The translations under genes and the position numbers were made by a program. DNA of 64,000 bases, from the NCBI RefSeq assembly GCF_000758625.1, contig NZ_CP009283.1, positions 137,501 to 201,500 on the forward strand, in the 5' to 3' direction. Within the stretch, counting starts at the first letter, position 1; each line of letters opens with the position of its first letter. The notes beneath the pieces are model-generated. The model ran no database searches. It saw nothing but the letters and a program-made list of their open reading frames with translations, and was not told the DNA's origin. Positions 18,881 through 27,565 of this stretch are shown one piece after another. The DNA comes from Paenibacillus sp. FSL R7-0273. GTDB taxonomy: Bacteria; Bacillota; Bacilli; Paenibacillales; Paenibacillaceae.

Positions 18881-18903
18881 ATTATGATCCCCAGGAGGGT
18901 ACT

Positions 18904-19854
18904 ATGCAGCATCATCAATTGCGTATTTTTTCCGGTTCGTCTAATCCGAAGCTGGCTGCGGACATCGCGGAGCGTCTTGGTGCACCCCTCAGCCCGATTA
19001 AGCTGACCCGCTTTAAGAGCGGTGAGATTTATGTGCATTATGAAGAGAGCATCCGGAACTGTGACGTATTTTTGGTGCAATCCCTCGCTCATCCTATTAA
19101 CGAGCTCTTTGTAGAGCTGCTTGTCATGATCGATGCCGCCAAGCGGGCCTCGGCAAGAACAGTAAATATCATTGTTCCTTATTACGGGTATGCCAGACAG
19201 GAGCGCAAATCTGCACCGCGTGAGCCGATTTCGGCCAAAATGGTTGCCGACGTGCTGACCACCGCAGGAGCGACCCGGGTTATTACGATTGATCTGCACG
19301 CGGCAGCCATTCAGGGCTTCTTTAACATTCCGGTGGATCATCTGACTGCGCTTGATCTGATCAGCGGCTACCTGAAGGTTAAGAATATCTCGAACCCGGT
19401 AGTGGTGTCTCCGGATGCAGGCCGCGCTTCCATGGCCGAGAAGCTGGCCAGCCGGCTGGATTCGCCGTTTGCGATTATGATCAAGAAGCGTCCGGCGCAT
19501 AATGAATCTGTTATCACGCATGTGATAGGAGATGTTGAGGGAAGAACGCCGATTATTATTGAGGACCTGATTGATACCGGCACGACAATTGTGAATGTGG
19601 TGGAGGGCCTGAAGGAACGCGGAGCCGGCAACAGTATTGTCTGTGCGACACACGGCCTGTTCTCCGGCGATGCATTGACACGTATGGATCATGACAATAT
19701 TGATGAGATTGTGGTCACTGACTCGATAGCGCTGCCTGATGATCATTCTACCCGCTACAAGGTGCTGTCGGTTGCACCGATGCTGGCGGAAGCCACGCGC
19801 ATTATTATCGAAGGCGGATCTATTGATAAATTATTCAGAGACGCGGGAATATAA
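18904..19854 (+). CDS. prs: Ribose-phosphate pyrophosphokinase
   Basis: A 316-residue PRPP synthetase that makes the co-substrate of HisG from ribose 5-phosphate and ATP. The signature ITIDLHAAAIQGFFNIPVDH and the PRPP loop IIIEDLIDTGTTIVNV are intact, and SGEIYVHYEESIRNCDVFLVQS is typical. It lies 23 bases after hisJ, so histidine synthesis and PRPP supply appear linked in one transcript. It may be a second copy, because Bacillales normally carry prs next to glmU; this cannot be checked here. The terminator hairpin begins within the last codons. Confidence 0.93.
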   Translation: MQHHQLRIFSGSSNPKLAADIAERLGAPLSPIKLTRFKSGEIYVHYEESIRNCDVFLVQSLAHPINELFVELLVMIDAAKRASARTVNIIVPYYGYARQERKSAPREPISAKMVADVLTTAGATRVITIDLHAAAIQGFFNIPVDHLTALDLISGYLKVKNISNPVVVSPDAGRASMAEKLASRLDSPFAIMIKKRPAHNESVITHVIGDVEGRTPIIIEDLIDTGTTIVNVVEGLKERGAGNSIVCATHGLFSGDALTRMDHDNIDEIVVTDSIALPDDHSTRYKVLSVAPMLAEATRIIIEGGSIDKLFRDAGI

Positions 19855-19868
19855 TTCCCGCGTTTTTT
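19841..19868 (+). terminator. Terminator of the his-prs operon
   Basis: The stem CGCGGGAAT/ATTCCCGCG with a three-base loop is followed by six T. The left arm overlaps the end of prs, including its stop region. Confidence 0.92.
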
Positions 19869-19929
19869 GCTGTGCCGTTGACGGTGCAGGAGCTACATCT
19901 ATTTTCCTGAGGTGCCACCTGCCCTTAGC

Positions 19930-20049
19930 TTGAGAATCCCGCGCTCACTTGTGTTATACTGTGTGAAGCAGCTACGGCCAGAAATGGAAACGATAGATTG
20001 CTGCAGATAGGAGCCTGTGGTGCCTTAATGGCGCTGTTCTCCTATTTTT
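19930..20049 (+). promoter_or_regulatory. Promoter and leader with a terminator before the TPR gene
   Basis: TTGAGA (19930) and TATACT (19955-19960) form a possible promoter, although the 19-base spacer is long. About 45 bases after the expected start is a hairpin whose outer stem ATAGGAG/CTCCTAT (20007-20013 and 20039-20045) runs into five T, with an inner stem GTGCC/GGCGC. This looks like an intrinsic terminator 23 bases before the TPR gene's ribosome site. It is either an attenuator or the end of a short RNA. Confidence 0.45.
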
Positions 20050-20092
20050 GCGTGAGGATAAGGAAGCTTACAAAGGGAGGTGCCTTGCTTCC

Positions 20093-21502
20093 ATGATTGA
20101 GAGAACTTCAGATGAAGCGGAGTTAAGCAATGTCATTCCGGTGACTCTGGATGCCAATTTTTTCTTTGAAAGAGCCGTTCGGTCGCTGGACCGCTTTCAA
20201 TATGATAAGGCATTAAAGAATTTCCGCAAAGCTGTTGAATATGAGCCGCAGAATCCGGTTAATCACTGCAACATGGCTGGTATATTATCAGAGATGGGTA
20301 ATTATAAAGCATCCAATGAGATATTGACCCATGTGCTGGAGAAGATTGACCCGGGCATGACCGAGTGCCATTTCTATATGGCTAATAATTATGCCAATAT
20401 GGAGAGCTTCGAGGAGGCAGAGCGCTCGCTGATGACGTATCTGGAGCAGGATGCCGCCGGTGAGTACCTGGCTGAGTCCGAGGAGCTGATGGAGCTGCTG
20501 CAGTATGAGCTGGACCGTCCCGCGCCGCTGATCCGGATCCGCAGCCGGGAAGGGGTTGTGGAGCACGACCGTGCCCGGGCCCTGCTGGAGGAGGGCAAGT
20601 TTCCGCAGGCAGTAGACCTGCTTGAGGAGATTGTGAAGGTGACACCGGATTTTCTGGCAGCCCATAACAATCTGGCGCTGGCCTATTTCTATATGGGCCG
20701 TTTTGCAAGAGCGAAGGAATGTCTGGCCGAGGTGCTGGAGCAGGATGCGGGCAATCTGCATGCCCTCTGCAATATGGCGATTTTCCTGCAGTATGCCGGA
20801 GACCGTGACCAGCTGGATACGCTGATTCAAAGGCTTGAAGCTACTGTGCCCTTCCACAAGGAGCATGTGTTCAAAATGGCCACCACGATGGGCATCCTGG
20901 GCCGGCATAAGACGGCCTACGGCCACTTCCGCCGCCTGCTGAAGGATGAAGAGGTTGGTGCAGACGCGAGCCTCTACCATTATTGCGCTGCTGCAGCAAG
21001 CAACAGCGGGTTATACAGCGAGGCCCTTCGCTGCTGGCGGCAGGCCGCCAAGCTTGATCCGGCGTCGCCTGTACCGGCCTTCTTTCTTGCCCAGCTGCAG
21101 CAGGTGCTGGCAGAGGACCGGGCGATGTCGCCGGTCAGCTATAACTATCAGCTGCCTTTTCAGGAGCAGCTTAAGCAGTGGAAGAACAATGAGAGCAGCT
21201 TCACGGCAGAGGTCCGGAACAACCCGCTGCTGCGGGCCTCATTCTTCTGGGCGCTGCGCTACGGAGATTCAGGGACCAGAATGCAGGTTACGGAGGCGCT
21301 ACGCTGGATTGAGGATGAAGAGATGTCCGAGGTGCTGGGCGAATTGCTGAAGCAGGAGCCCCTTCAGGAGGAGAAGCTGCAGGAAGCGGCACTGGTCAGC
21401 CTGCAGCGGCTGATTGGAAGCAGCCTGAAGGAAAGCCCTGTTTCGGCGGAAGAGCAGGAAATAACGCAGGGGGATATGCCTTCTTCTACAGAGAATATCT
21501 AA
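20093..21502 (+). CDS. Tetratricopeptide-repeat protein
   Basis: A soluble protein of about 469 residues built mostly of TPR units: ALKNFRKAVEYEPQNPVNHCNMA, ECHFYMANNYANMESFEEAERSL, AVDLLEEIVKVTPDFLAAHNNLALAYFYMGRFARAKECL and ALRCWRQAAKLDPASPVPAFFLA. There is no signal peptide or catalytic motif. The C-terminal 100 residues have helical TPR-like character and end in an acidic tail. ATG 20093 is preceded by AAAGGGAGGTG (20072-20082); upstream in-frame residues belong to the leader. In Bacillales a TPR gene commonly precedes trxB, which follows here after 149 bases. Its partner proteins are unknown. Confidence 0.85.
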   Translation: MIERTSDEAELSNVIPVTLDANFFFERAVRSLDRFQYDKALKNFRKAVEYEPQNPVNHCNMAGILSEMGNYKASNEILTHVLEKIDPGMTECHFYMANNYANMESFEEAERSLMTYLEQDAAGEYLAESEELMELLQYELDRPAPLIRIRSREGVVEHDRARALLEEGKFPQAVDLLEEIVKVTPDFLAAHNNLALAYFYMGRFARAKECLAEVLEQDAGNLHALCNMAIFLQYAGDRDQLDTLIQRLEATVPFHKEHVFKMATTMGILGRHKTAYGHFRRLLKDEEVGADASLYHYCAAAASNSGLYSEALRCWRQAAKLDPASPVPAFFLAQLQQVLAEDRAMSPVSYNYQLPFQEQLKQWKNNESSFTAEVRNNPLLRASFFWALRYGDSGTRMQVTEALRWIEDEEMSEVLGELLKQEPLQEEKLQEAALVSLQRLIGSSLKESPVSAEEQEITQGDMPSSTENI

Positions 21503-21651
21503 CCCCGGCAAGGTAATATAAGCAAGCAGGTATAATTGAAGCGGGATTCTGCATCCTTATATTGTTTACCCGAATCGGTGGCAGGGCTCTTAGAAGGCCC
21601 GCCGCTGTTTCTTCTAATAAATCATTACCTACTCGTAAGGAGGCCATAGTG

Positions 21652-22605
21652 ATGTACAAAACGATTGTAATCGGAACAGGCCCGGCAGGGCTCACTGCCG
21701 CTATTTATTTAGCCCGCGCTAATCTCAGCCCGCTCGTAATAGAAGGGCTGCAGCCGGGCGGACAACTGACAACGACGACAGAAGTGGAGAACTTTCCTGG
21801 CTTTCCTGAGGGGATTCTCGGCCCTGATCTGATGGAGAATATGCGCAAGCAGGCTGAGCGCTTTGGTGCACAGTTCAAGAACGGCTGGGTGGAATCGGTC
21901 GATTTCTCACAGCGTCCGTTCAAAGTGAAGGTGGATGGGCTCGGTGTGCTTGAGGCGGAATCGGTCATTATTTCAACCGGTGCTTCCGCACGTTATCTGG
22001 GAATTCCGGGCGAGCAGGAGAATGTAGGGCGCGGGGTAAGCACATGCGCTACCTGTGACGGGTTCTTTTTCCGCGGCAAAAAGATTATCGTTGTCGGCGG
22101 CGGAGACTCCGCTATGGAGGAAGCCAGCTTCCTGACCCGCTTCGCGTCGAGTGTGACACTGGTTCACCGCCGCGAGGAGCTGCGCGCCTCGAAGATTATG
22201 CAGGACCGGGCACGGGAGAACAGCAAGGTGGCTTGGGCGCTTAACCGCACCCCGCTGGCCGTGACAGTCGGGGAGACGGGAGTTAAAGGCTTGACTGTGC
22301 GCAACAACGAGACAGGCCTGGAAGAGCTGATTGAGGCAGATGGTGTATTCGTGGCAATCGGGCACACCCCTAACACGGGCTTCCTGGGCGGCCAGATCAC
22401 AACCGATGCCAACGGGTACATTGTGGTTAATCCGGGTACAACAGAGACGAACACTCCTGGTGTATTCGCCTGCGGCGATGTGCAGGATACCCGTTACCGG
22501 CAGGCGATTTCCGCAGCGGGAACCGGATGTATGGCAGCAATGGATGCAGAGAAGTATCTGGAAGGCACAATGGTCCATGACTGGAGCGAAAGCCTCGATA
22601 AGTAA
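21652..22605 (+). CDS. trxB: Thioredoxin reductase
   Basis: A flavoenzyme of 317 residues that uses NADPH to reduce thioredoxin in the cytoplasm. The FAD site is GTGPAGLTAAIYLARA at residues 7-22, the redox pair is in CATCDG (about residues 134-139) and the NADPH site is VVGGGDSAMEEASFL. The C-terminal FACGDVQDTRYRQAISAAGTGCMAA binds the flavin. ATG 21652 is chosen because TAAGGAGG is eight bases upstream; GTG 21649 directly precedes it. Three residues after the CxxC the usual Ala is Phe (CDGFFF), a mild variation. Confidence 0.97.
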   Translation: MYKTIVIGTGPAGLTAAIYLARANLSPLVIEGLQPGGQLTTTTEVENFPGFPEGILGPDLMENMRKQAERFGAQFKNGWVESVDFSQRPFKVKVDGLGVLEAESVIISTGASARYLGIPGEQENVGRGVSTCATCDGFFFRGKKIIVVGGGDSAMEEASFLTRFASSVTLVHRREELRASKIMQDRARENSKVAWALNRTPLAVTVGETGVKGLTVRNNETGLEELIEADGVFVAIGHTPNTGFLGGQITTDANGYIVVNPGTTETNTPGVFACGDVQDTRYRQAISAAGTGCMAAMDAEKYLEGTMVHDWSESLDK

Positions 22606-22652
22606 AGGTGAAGCACCAGAACCAGGACCATGAACTGAAGATTCATTAAAGG

Positions 22653-22696
22653 ATTAAGCCGGTAATTCCGCTTCTGCGGGATGCCGGTTTTTTTAT
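22653..22696 (+). terminator. Terminator after trxB
   Basis: An imperfect hairpin with stems GCCGG/CCGG and TTCCGC/GCGGGA around TTCT runs into seven T. Confidence 0.8.
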
Positions 22697-22728
22697 TTAA
22701 AAAATAAAGTACATAGCAGCAGTAACTT

Positions 22729-22744
22729 AGTGATTGCAATCACA
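22729..22744. promoter_or_regulatory. Fnr/CRP-like palindrome before the DUF1858 gene
   Basis: AGTGATTGCAATCACA contains a perfect 14-bp palindrome and matches the TGTGA-N6-TCACA consensus at nine of ten positions. Candidate -10 elements TATGCT (22761) or TAAGCT (22765) put its centre about 37-41 bases before the start point, close to a class II activation position. A second perfect palindrome, TTGAGAA-GAG-TTCTCAA, lies at 22776-22792 near the start point. Confidence 0.6.
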
Positions 22745-22823
22745 ATATACGGCTATAGCCTATGCTAAGCTGATGTTGAGAAGAGTTCTCAATAAGTGGG
22801 CTGAAGGAAAAGGAATGGTGATC

Positions 22824-23051
22824 ATGAGCAAAGTGCTGAGAATGGATGAGTCCATATTCGAGCTGGTGAGCCGGCATCCCGAGGTAACCGGCATTATGGT
22901 GGAGCTGGGGTTTCAGGATATAGCCAAACCGGGGATGCTGCAGACCGCAGGCCGGTTCATGACCCTGGCGAAGGGAATCAAACTTAAGAAAATGGATCCG
23001 GAAGCCATCAGACAGACCTTTGTCCGCCATGGTTTCGAGATTATCGAATAG
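22824..23051 (+). CDS. DUF1858 domain protein
   Basis: A small cytoplasmic protein of about 75 residues covering one DUF1858 domain. The pattern is a helix beginning at ESIFELVSRHPEVTGIMVELGF, the GMLQTAGRFMTLAKG loop and a final helix ending VRHGFEI. In other bacteria this domain accompanies DUF438 or hybrid-cluster proteins, and the next gene here is DUF438. Candidate starts are ATG 22815 and ATG 22824; the second matches the usual domain beginning. The conserved Cys found in many family members is absent. The Fnr-like box upstream suggests low-oxygen expression. The biochemical role is unknown. Confidence 0.75.
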   Translation: MSKVLRMDESIFELVSRHPEVTGIMVELGFQDIAKPGMLQTAGRFMTLAKGIKLKKMDPEAIRQTFVRHGFEIIE

Positions 23052-23081
23052 AAGCAATCCGAATACAAAGGAGAGAGTAAA

Positions 23082-24347
23082 ATGAGTGAATTAATTAACA
23101 ACCGTGAAGTGGACGTACCTGAGCAGACCCGCCGCCAGGCCATGCTGAAGGAGATCATTAAAGAGCTGCATGCCGGTAAAAGTGTGGATGAGGTGAAAGC
23201 CCGCTTTGCTGAAGCGGTAGGTGATGTAACGGTGGCTGAAATTTCGGCGATGGAGCACTCCCTGATGACTGAAGAGGGCATCCCTGTATCTGAGGTACAG
23301 CGCCTGTGTTCAGTGCATACGGCGATCTTCAAAGGATCAATCGAGCAGATTCACCGTTCCTCGAAGCCAGAGGAGCAGCCGGGTCATCCGGTGCATACGT
23401 TTAAGCTGGAGAACCGCGAAATTGAAAAGCTGGTTAACTTCCGCCTGGAGCTGCATGCCGGCAAGTTCCAGAAGAATGACAGCGACGAAATTATTTTCAA
23501 GCTGCTGGAGGATTTGAGCCTGCTGCTTGATCTTGATAAGCATTACAGCCGCAAAGAAAACCTGCTGTTCCCTTACCTGGAGAGATACGGCATCTACGGT
23601 CCGACCAAGGTGATGTGGGGTGTGGATGACGGAATCCGTGCGATGATTAAGGAAGCCAAGGCAGCGCTCAGCTCCTACAGCGGCAACAAGGAACAGATCG
23701 GTGAGCAGCTGGCCCATATTATTCAGGAAGTCAACGAAATGATCTTTAAGGAAGAAAACATTCTGCTGCCGATGGCGCTAGACAAGCTGACCGAGGATGA
23801 ATGGGTCAAAATCGCCCGTGAAAGCGACGAGATCGGCTTCTGTCTGGCCGCGCCTGAGCAGGAGTGGATTCCGGAGCGTGCAGCTGAGCCGGAAGGAGCA
23901 TCTGCCGCAGCAGAGGAACAGCAGGCCGGCGAAAGCCCGCAGGGCTTTATCCGCTTTGAAACCGGGCTGCTGTCCCTGCACCAGCTGGAAACCTTGATGA
24001 ATCATCTGCCGGTGGACCTGACCTTCATCGATGAGAATGATGTAGTGCGTTACTTCTCCCACGGCAAGGAGCGGATTTTTGCCCGGACCAAGGCGGTTAT
24101 CGGCCGTACCGTTCAGAACTGTCATCCGCCGCAAAGCGTGCACGTAGTCGAAAAGCTGCTGGAAGACTTCAAGGCAGGACGTAAGGATGCCGAGGACTTC
24201 TGGATTAACATTAAGGATAAGTTCATTTATATCCGTTACTTCGCAGTACGCGATGAGGCAGGCCGTTACATGGGGACGCTTGAATTCACCCAGAATATTG
24301 CTCCGATCCGTGCGCTGGAAGGCCAAAAACGGATTTTATCAGAATAG
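23082..24347 (+). CDS. DUF438 protein with hemerythrin-like and PAS domains
   Basis: A 421-residue multidomain protein. The N-terminal 90 residues are DUF438 (VDEVKARFAEAVGDVTVAEISAMEHSL). A hemerythrin-like HHE region follows at about 100-230 with HAGKF, DKHYSRKENLLFPYLE and EVNEMIFKEENILLPMA, whose His and Glu residues could bind a di-iron centre. An Ala/Glu-rich linker leads to a PAS domain (about 290-410) with LTFIDENDVVRYFSHGKERIF. Such proteins are thought to sense or handle oxygen or nitric oxide; the ligand is inference. It is 31 bases downstream of the DUF1858 gene, with AAAGGAGAG as ribosome site. Terminator at 24363-24392. Confidence 0.85.
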   Translation: MSELINNREVDVPEQTRRQAMLKEIIKELHAGKSVDEVKARFAEAVGDVTVAEISAMEHSLMTEEGIPVSEVQRLCSVHTAIFKGSIEQIHRSSKPEEQPGHPVHTFKLENREIEKLVNFRLELHAGKFQKNDSDEIIFKLLEDLSLLLDLDKHYSRKENLLFPYLERYGIYGPTKVMWGVDDGIRAMIKEAKAALSSYSGNKEQIGEQLAHIIQEVNEMIFKEENILLPMALDKLTEDEWVKIARESDEIGFCLAAPEQEWIPERAAEPEGASAAAEEQQAGESPQGFIRFETGLLSLHQLETLMNHLPVDLTFIDENDVVRYFSHGKERIFARTKAVIGRTVQNCHPPQSVHVVEKLLEDFKAGRKDAEDFWINIKDKFIYIRYFAVRDEAGRYMGTLEFTQNIAPIRALEGQKRILSE

Positions 24348-24362
24348 AAAACAGCTGTGAAC

Positions 24363-24392
24363 AGGTGCGGGCTACAGCCCGTGCCTTTTTTT
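24363..24392 (+). terminator. Terminator after the DUF438 gene
   Basis: GGTGCGGGC pairs with GCCCGTGCC (two G-U pairs) and is followed by seven T. Confidence 0.85.
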
Positions 24393-24564
24393 GTAAAATA
24401 GTATGGCGGATAAGCAGTATTGCAGTACAAGTCATAGATTATAATGATAACGCATACAACGTTAATATGCCTGTAAAAAGGATTCATGAGCGACTGCGGG
24501 GACAGGCTGTTTTATCGGGGCTTGTATATCGGCTGGCGCAGGAACCCGGGTGTGCCGCCTTTCC

Positions 24565-24593
24565 TTGACCGCAGGGGAGGCTTCTATTATAGT
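24565..24593 (+). promoter_or_regulatory. Promoter of the glucokinase gene
   Basis: TTGACC and TATAGT are separated by 17 bases; the -10 ends about 48 bases before the start codon. Between 24393 and 24565 I see no other feature. Confidence 0.6.
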
Positions 24594-24641
24594 GGGTACG
24601 TAGGATTAACTATTTTAGCATAGAAAAAGGTGGCTTGTTAC

Positions 24642-25592
24642 ATGTCTGAACATATCTACGTTGGTGTGGATTTAGGTGGTACCACGATTAAAGTTGGAAT
24701 CTGCAATGCCGAAGGGACCTTGCTTCATACTTTCGAAGGGCCTACGGGGACTGCGGATGGCGTCGATACCGTCATCGACAACATCGAGAAATACGTTCGT
24801 CAGATTGTGGAGGAGTCTCCATATTCCTGGGAACAGCTTGCCGGTGTAGGAGCAGGCCTGGCCGGATTTACAAATATTCGTGAAGGAATCATCATTCTTG
24901 CGCCGAACATAGGGTTCAGAGATGTGCCGATCCGTTCCATTCTGGAGGGACGCCTTAACAAGCCTGTCAAAATAGACAATGATGCCAACGTGGCTGCACT
25001 GGGTGAAGCCTGGAGCGGCGCGGGCCGCGGCATCGATAACTGCGTCTGCTATACGCTGGGAACCGGTGTGGGCGGCGGTATTATCATTAACGGTAAGGTA
25101 TATCAGGGCTTCGCCGGATTAGCCGGAGAGCTGGGTCATATTTCTGTTGTACCTGATCTGGAAGCCATTCAGTGCGGCTGCGGCAACATGGGCTGCCTGG
25201 AGACCGTATCTTCGGCTACAGGCATTATCCGTATGGCTAATGATGCTGTATCGCGTGGAGACCGTACTTCGCTTTCTGCTGTAGAGAAAATTGCAGCTAA
25301 GGAAGTTTTTGATGCGGCAAAGGCCGGGGACGAGGTAGCACTTCGTATCGTTAACCGCGCTGCATTCTATCTGGGTAAATCGATGGCCGCAGTTGCTGCC
25401 GTGCTGAATCCGGAAGTATTCATTGTAGGCGGAGGCGTATCCAAGGCAGGCGATATCCTGTTTGATGAAGTACGCCGCGTATTCGCCAAGCTGGCTCCTG
25501 AGCCGCTGCAGAAAGGCGTTACGATCGTGCCTGCAGAGCTTGGCAATGATGCCGGTATTATTGGGGCAGCCGGCCTTCTGCTGCGTTCTTAA
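24642..25592 (+). CDS. glcK: ROK-family glucokinase
   Basis: A 316-residue ROK kinase that makes glucose 6-phosphate from glucose and ATP. The phosphate loop is VGVDLGGTTIKVGI, the sugar-binding and catalytic part is KIDNDANVAALGEAWSG, and the zinc-binding CGCGNMGCLE is intact with GELGHISV before it. ATG 24642 is chosen by AAAAAGGTGG spacing over GTG 24630. It is the first gene before rapZ-yvcK-whiA-HPr, 46 bases ahead of rapZ, so it may be co-transcribed with them. Confidence 0.93.
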   Translation: MSEHIYVGVDLGGTTIKVGICNAEGTLLHTFEGPTGTADGVDTVIDNIEKYVRQIVEESPYSWEQLAGVGAGLAGFTNIREGIIILAPNIGFRDVPIRSILEGRLNKPVKIDNDANVAALGEAWSGAGRGIDNCVCYTLGTGVGGGIIINGKVYQGFAGLAGELGHISVVPDLEAIQCGCGNMGCLETVSSATGIIRMANDAVSRGDRTSLSAVEKIAAKEVFDAAKAGDEVALRIVNRAAFYLGKSMAAVAAVLNPEVFIVGGGVSKAGDILFDEVRRVFAKLAPEPLQKGVTIVPAELGNDAGIIGAAGLLLRS

Positions 25593-25638
25593 AAGACTGG
25601 AATTATTCATATACTATTCATAGGGAGGGAACGCTCTC

Positions 25639-26538
25639 ATGACCGAATTGGAGCACTCCGAAACGGGCGGCGCCACCCTGATTATTATTACAGGCATGTC
25701 AGGCGCAGGCAAAACGATTGCCGTACAGAGCTTAGAGGACCTTGGTTTCTTCTGTGTTGATAATCTGCCGCCGGTGCTGATTCCAAAGTTTGCCGAACTG
25801 ATTGAACAGTCCAAGGGAAAGATCGCCAAGGTAGCGCTCGTCATTGACCTGCGGGGGCGGGAGTTTTTTACCGCTTTATCAGAATCCCTGACTTACATCA
25901 AAAACGAGTCAACGATCGGCTGCGAAATTCTGTTTCTGGACGCTACCGATTCCGTGCTTGTTCAGCGCTACAAGGAGAGCCGCCGCCACCATCCGCTTGC
26001 TCCCAAGGGCATGCCGCTTGACGGCATCCGGCTGGAGCGCCAGATGCTGGAGGAGCTGAAGAATTCCGCCACCCTGTGCCTGGATACGAGCAGTATGAAG
26101 CCGGTCCAGCTGAAGGAGAAGATCGTTACAAGATTTTCCCACCTTGGAAAGAGTACATTCTCTGTTAATATTACTTCTTTTGGATTTAAGTATGGGATTC
26201 CGATCGATGCAGACCTCGTGTTTGATGTCCGCTTTTTGCCTAATCCGCATTATGTGGATCAGTTGCGGCCTAAAACCGGCCAAGACAGCGATGTATACGA
26301 CTATGTAATGAAATGGCCTGAAACGCAGGTTTTTCTGACCAAGCTGCTGGATATGCTTCACTTCCTGATTCCCCAGTACCGTAAAGAGGGAAAATCCCAG
26401 ATTATTATCGGCATCGGCTGCACCGGCGGCAAGCACCGTTCGGTAGCGATTTCGGAATATCTGGGCAAAATGCTGGGGGTCAGCGAGACGGAGACGGTAG
26501 CGGTCAGCCATCGGGATTCCGAGCGTGATCGGCATTAA
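25639..26538 (+). CDS. rapZ: RNase adapter / nucleotide-binding protein RapZ (YvcJ)
   Basis: A 299-residue P-loop protein with Walker [13 protein letters not shown] at about residues 17-28. The C-terminal domain has [24 protein letters not shown] and [17 protein letters not shown], both diagnostic for the RapZ/YvcJ family. In E. coli RapZ controls the small RNA GlmZ; in B. subtilis YvcJ hydrolyses GTP and affects competence. Start ATG follows AGGGAGGG. It is tightly followed (18 bases) by yvcK, the conserved Bacillales order. Confidence 0.95.
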   Translation: MTELEHSETGGATLIIITGMSGAGKTIAVQSLEDLGFFCVDNLPPVLIPKFAELIEQSKGKIAKVALVIDLRGREFFTALSESLTYIKNESTIGCEILFLDATDSVLVQRYKESRRHHPLAPKGMPLDGIRLERQMLEELKNSATLCLDTSSMKPVQLKEKIVTRFSHLGKSTFSVNITSFGFKYGIPIDADLVFDVRFLPNPHYVDQLRPKTGQDSDVYDYVMKWPETQVFLTKLLDMLHFLIPQYRKEGKSQIIIGIGCTGGKHRSVAISEYLGKMLGVSETETVAVSHRDSERDRH

Positions 26539-26556
26539 CGAGAGAAGGGATCTATA

Positions 26557-27531
26557 GTGGCTGAAGAACAAGAGAAACGTCCGCGTATCGTCGTTATGGG
26601 CGGCGGTACAGGGCTTTCTGTTATGCTCCGCGGTTTGAAGGAGAAGCCGCTTGATATTACAGCGATCGTAACGGTGGCGGATGACGGAGGCAGCTCGGGT
26701 ATTCTGCGCAGTGAGCTGCAGATGCCGCCGCCGGGCGATATCCGCAATGTGCTGACAGCGATGGCTGACGTAGAGCCGCTGATGGCGCAGATTATGAAAT
26801 ACCGCTTCAGCACGGGGGAGGGACTTGCCGGACACAGCCTAGGTAACCTGATCCTCGCTGCACTCACCGACATTTCCGGCGACTTCGTTACTGCTGTCCG
26901 CGAGCTTAGCCGGTTGTTCGCCGTCCGGGGGCGTGTATTGCCTGCGGCGGGAGATGCGGTGGTGCTGCACGCCGAGATGGCTGACGGCACCATCGTTACA
27001 GGTGAGTCCAAAATACCCGAGGCCGGCGGCCGGATCAAACGGGTGTTTTTGGAGCCGGCTGATGTGGAACCGCTGCCTGAGGCGCTGGAGGCGATCCGCA
27101 GTGCTGATGCCATCCTGTGCGGGCCGGGCAGCCTGTACACCAGTATCCTGCCCAATCTGCTGGTTCCCAAGCTGGCTGAGGCTGTTGTCGAGTCGGATGC
27201 GATCAAAATTTTTGTCTGCAATGTCATGACCCAGCCGGGAGAGACGGACAATTATACTGTCAGCGACCATCTTCAAGCCGTATACGAGCATATCGGCCAG
27301 CATTTGTTCGATTATGTCATTGTTAACGACGGGGAGATCCCGGAGCAGGTTCAGGTCAAATATGCCGAGAAGGGCGCACGCCCCGTGCTGCTTGACCGGG
27401 ATGTGCTTGACGGCAACGGGTACAAGGTCATTGCTGATAAGCTGGTACTGTTCAAGACCTATTTGAGGCATGATACAGATAAGCTGAGCCACCATATTTA
27501 TCAGCTGGTTAAGGATTGGATTTCCAGATAA
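26557..27531 (+). CDS. yvcK: YvcK-family gluconeogenesis factor
   Basis: A 324-residue member of the YvcK/CofD-like family. Key segments are [17 protein letters not shown] near the start, [40 protein letters not shown] and [17 protein letters not shown]. In B. subtilis it is a UDP-sugar-binding protein needed for growth on gluconeogenic carbon sources and for cell shape. The start is GTG 26557 behind AAGGGATC. It lies between rapZ and whiA and is surely co-transcribed. Confidence 0.95.
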   Translation: MAEEQEKRPRIVVMGGGTGLSVMLRGLKEKPLDITAIVTVADDGGSSGILRSELQMPPPGDIRNVLTAMADVEPLMAQIMKYRFSTGEGLAGHSLGNLILAALTDISGDFVTAVRELSRLFAVRGRVLPAAGDAVVLHAEMADGTIVTGESKIPEAGGRIKRVFLEPADVEPLPEALEAIRSADAILCGPGSLYTSILPNLLVPKLAEAVVESDAIKIFVCNVMTQPGETDNYTVSDHLQAVYEHIGQHLFDYVIVNDGEIPEQVQVKYAEKGARPVLLDRDVLDGNGYKVIADKLVLFKTYLRHDTDKLSHHIYQLVKDWISR

Positions 27532-27565
27532 ACAAGCTTCAATGAACATGAAAGAGGTGAGCCCC

